A program made the position numbers and the translations under genes. The notes beneath the pieces were generated by a model. That model did not search any database and was not told where the DNA came from. It was given only the letters and a program-made list of their open reading frames with translations. This document shows, one piece after another, positions 62,591 through 64,000 of a stretch of DNA of 64,000 bases (its first letter is position 1; each line of letters opens with the position of its first letter). Location of the stretch: the NCBI RefSeq assembly GCF_005938225.1, contig NZ_VCPC01000003.1, positions 496,001 to 560,000 on the forward strand, given 5' to 3'. Origin of the DNA: Arenibacterium halophilum. Its GTDB lineage: Bacteria; Pseudomonadota; Alphaproteobacteria; Rhodobacterales; Rhodobacteraceae.

Positions 62591-62631
62591 GCCTCCGGCG
62601 GGGATATTTGGAGCCCAAAGAAGGAGCGGGG
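62591..62631 (+). repeat. Dispersed GC-rich repeat, short form, copy 9, adjoining the dgcA start
   Basis: GCCTCCGGCGGGGATATTTG then GAGCCCAAAGAAGGAGCGGGG. This copy sits 5' of dgcA, and its box AAAGAAGGAG lies about 7 bases before the ATG, so the repeat supplies the ribosome-binding site. Relative to dgcN its orientation is opposite to that of most copies behind their genes. Confidence 0.78.
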
Positions 62632-62634
62632 ATC

Positions 62635-63600
62635 ATGAAGATCGAGGTGCGCCGCGATGTGTTCCGGCTGGCCGAGGTGTTCACCATCTCGCGCGGGTCG
62701 CGGACCGAGGCACAGGTGCTGACGGTGCATCTGGACGATGGCACCCATCGCGGCTGGGGCGAATGCGTGCCCTATGCCCGCTACGGCGAAACGCTGGACA
62801 ATGTGCAGGCGCAGATCGAGGGCCTGCCCTCGGGGATCACCCGGGCCGCTCTGGTCGATCACCTGCCGGCGGGGGCTGCGCGCAACGCGGTCGATTGCGC
62901 GCTGTGGGATCTGGAGTGCAAGCGTGCCGGCAAACGCGCTTGGGACCTGGCCGGGCTGGCTGCGCCCGGACCCCGGATCACGGCTTATACGCTGTCGCTG
63001 GGCACGCCCGAGGCGATGATGGCGCAGGCCGCGCGCAACGCGATGCGGCCCTTGCTGAAGATCAAGCTGGGAACGCCCGACGACATGCCGCGCCTCGAGG
63101 CCGTTCGCGCCGGGGCGCCGACCGCGCGGATTATCGTGGACGCGAACGAGGGTTGGAGCGCCGAGGTTTACGCCGATCTGGCGCCGCATCTGACCCGGTT
63201 GGGCGTAGAACTGGTGGAGCAGCCCTTGCCCGCAGGAGAGGACGAGGCGCTGATCGGCATGGCGCGGCCGGTGCCCGTTTGTGCCGATGAAAGCTGCCAT
63301 GACCGCGAGAGCCTGCCCAAGCTGAAGGGCAAATATGACGTGGTGAACATCAAGCTCGACAAGACAGGTGGGTTGACCGAGGCGCTGGCGCTGCGGACCG
63401 AGGCTTTGGCCGCGGGCTATGACGTGATGGTCGGCTGCATGGTGGGGTCTTCTCTTGCCATGGCGCCTGCCGTGCTGGTGGCGCAGGAGGCGTCGGTTGT
63501 CGATCTGGACGGGCCGCTGCTGCTGGCCGAGGATCGGGCGCAGCCCCTGCGATTTGACGAGGCGGGGGTGCATCCGCCGGAACCGGGCCTTTGGGGGTAA
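62635..63600 (+). CDS. dgcA: N-acetyl-D-glutamate racemase DgcA (enolase superfamily, dipeptide-epimerase-like)
   Basis: A 321-residue enolase-superfamily enzyme. The catalytic lysine is in RPLLKIKLGTPDD (KxK). The metal ligands are in RIIVDANEGWS (Asp), LVEQPLPAGED (Glu) and VCADESCHD (Asp), and the second lysine is in VNIKLDKTGG. The sequence is typical of the dipeptide epimerase/DgcA branch. Coupled with dgcN, it should racemise N-acetyl-D-glutamate to the L form for deacetylation. The neighbouring aminotransferase gene supports D-amino-acid use. Confidence 0.9.
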   Translation: MKIEVRRDVFRLAEVFTISRGSRTEAQVLTVHLDDGTHRGWGECVPYARYGETLDNVQAQIEGLPSGITRAALVDHLPAGAARNAVDCALWDLECKRAGKRAWDLAGLAAPGPRITAYTLSLGTPEAMMAQAARNAMRPLLKIKLGTPDDMPRLEAVRAGAPTARIIVDANEGWSAEVYADLAPHLTRLGVELVEQPLPAGEDEALIGMARPVPVCADESCHDRESLPKLKGKYDVVNIKLDKTGGLTEALALRTEALAAGYDVMVGCMVGSSLAMAPAVLVAQEASVVDLDGPLLLAEDRAQPLRFDEAGVHPPEPGLWG

Positions 63601-63706
63601 GCCCATATCGCGCGGGTGCTGGACACGGCAGCCCGCGCGCGTATACCGACACACATCCGGCCGTGCCCCGTGCCCGGCCCCGTACCAGCCCGCGAAGGAG
63701 CCCCGC

Positions 63707-64000
63707 ATGAGCCGTATCGTCTATGTCAACGGAGAGTATCTAGCCGAGGCCGAAGCCCGGATTTCGATCTTCGACCGTGGGTTCCTGATGGCGGACGGCG
63801 TCTACGAGGTGACCAGCGTGCTGGACGGCAAGCTGATCGACTTTGACGGACATGCCAAGCGGCTGCAGCGCAGCATGGACGAGCTGGACATGCGCGCGCC
63901 CGTCACGACCGAGGAACTGCTGGACATTCACCGCGAGCTGGTTCGGAAGAACGAGATCACAGAGGGGATGATTTACCTTCAGGTCACACGCGGGTCTGCC
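63707..64000 (+). CDS. dat: D-amino-acid transaminase (class IV), 5' part cut by window edge
   Basis: The first 98 residues of a fold-type IV PLP aminotransferase, starting MSRIVYVNGEYLAEAEARIS. IFDRGFLMADGVYEVTSVLD is characteristic of D-alanine/D-amino-acid transaminases (FxDRGFxxGDGVYEV). The C-terminal two-thirds, including the catalytic lysine, lie outside the window. GAAGGAG precedes the ATG. Same strand as dgcN-dgcA, 106 bases on, so it probably belongs to one D-amino-acid unit. Confidence 0.88.
   Translation, partial: MSRIVYVNGEYLAEAEARISIFDRGFLMADGVYEVTSVLDGKLIDFDGHAKRLQRSMDELDMRAPVTTEELLDIHRELVRKNEITEGMIYLQVTRGSA

Overview
The window is a GC-rich, densely packed chromosomal segment of an alphaproteobacterium, almost certainly Rhodobacterales (Roseobacter group). 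The evidence is the company of genes: an L-malyl-CoA lyase of the ethylmalonyl-CoA pathway, methylmalonyl-CoA epimerase followed by a DUF1467 protein, a tiny aa3 cytochrome oxidase subunit IV, a DmdC-type acyl-CoA dehydrogenase, an AspRS with the non-discriminating signature plus gatCA, an alphaproteobacterial class A RNase P RNA, and a dispersed GC-rich repeat of the kind common in this order. No prophage, CRISPR array or rRNA operon is present. One short stretch (about 50.74-51.72 kb, next to tRNA-Ala) is transposon debris.

Layout. 0-7.4 kb: 5' part of carB, a cyclopropane-fatty-acid synthase family enzyme, aspS, a BglII-family endonuclease gene converging on an MT-A70 adenine methyltransferase gene (a compact restriction-modification pair), and a hemerythrin protein. 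7.5-16 kb: a DUF1800/DUF1501 secreted pair, a response regulator with a coupled 47-residue membrane peptide, methylmalonyl-CoA epimerase, an EI24/CysZ-like membrane protein, nitroreductase, an HDAC-family deacetylase, an M48 lipoprotein and a frameshifted small secreted protein. 16-22.4 kb: Sua5-type tsaC, acyl-CoA dehydrogenase plus MBL hydrolase, cytochrome oxidase subunit IV, a lipoprotein and azlCD. 22.4-27.4 kb: a molybdenum-cofactor operon fdhD-mobA-mobB-moeA, in which moeA carries an extra N-terminal domain.

27.4-35.6 kb: a membrane protein, greA with a terminator-like hairpin in its leader, a SoxR/VOC divergent pair around a perfect SoxR box, gatC-gatA, lipoproteins, an AmpD-like amidase and rnpB. 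35.7-40.9 kb: a dimethylglycine/sarcosine dehydrogenase-like flavoenzyme and the 5-oxoprolinase genes pxpABC. 40.9-44.9 kb: a purine/ureide module (uraH; a puuE-uraD fusion; allA; an NCS2 permease). 45-50.7 kb: a GAPDH, a secreted protein, an IclR regulator divergent from a Rieske oxygenase gene that overlaps a glutamine-synthetase-like gene. 51-58.4 kb: debris, tRNA-Ala(GGC), a GntR regulator with an APC-type transporter, an NMT1-type ABC importer and a DEDDh exonuclease. 58.4-64 kb: accA, a LysE exporter, mcl1, and a D-amino-acid module dgcN-dgcA-dat running off the right edge.

Common themes are nitrogen scavenging (purines, ureides, 5-oxoproline, D-glutamate, methylated amines, amino acid import and export), acyl-CoA carbon metabolism (mce, mcl1, accA, acyl-CoA dehydrogenase) and molybdoenzyme maturation. 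Many genes overlap by 1-4 bases, so operon structure is clear. The most novel-looking items are the Rieske/GS-like overlapping pair, the BglII-like/MT-A70 pair, the moeA fusion, and the repeat family that repeatedly sits just after stop codons in one fixed orientation.
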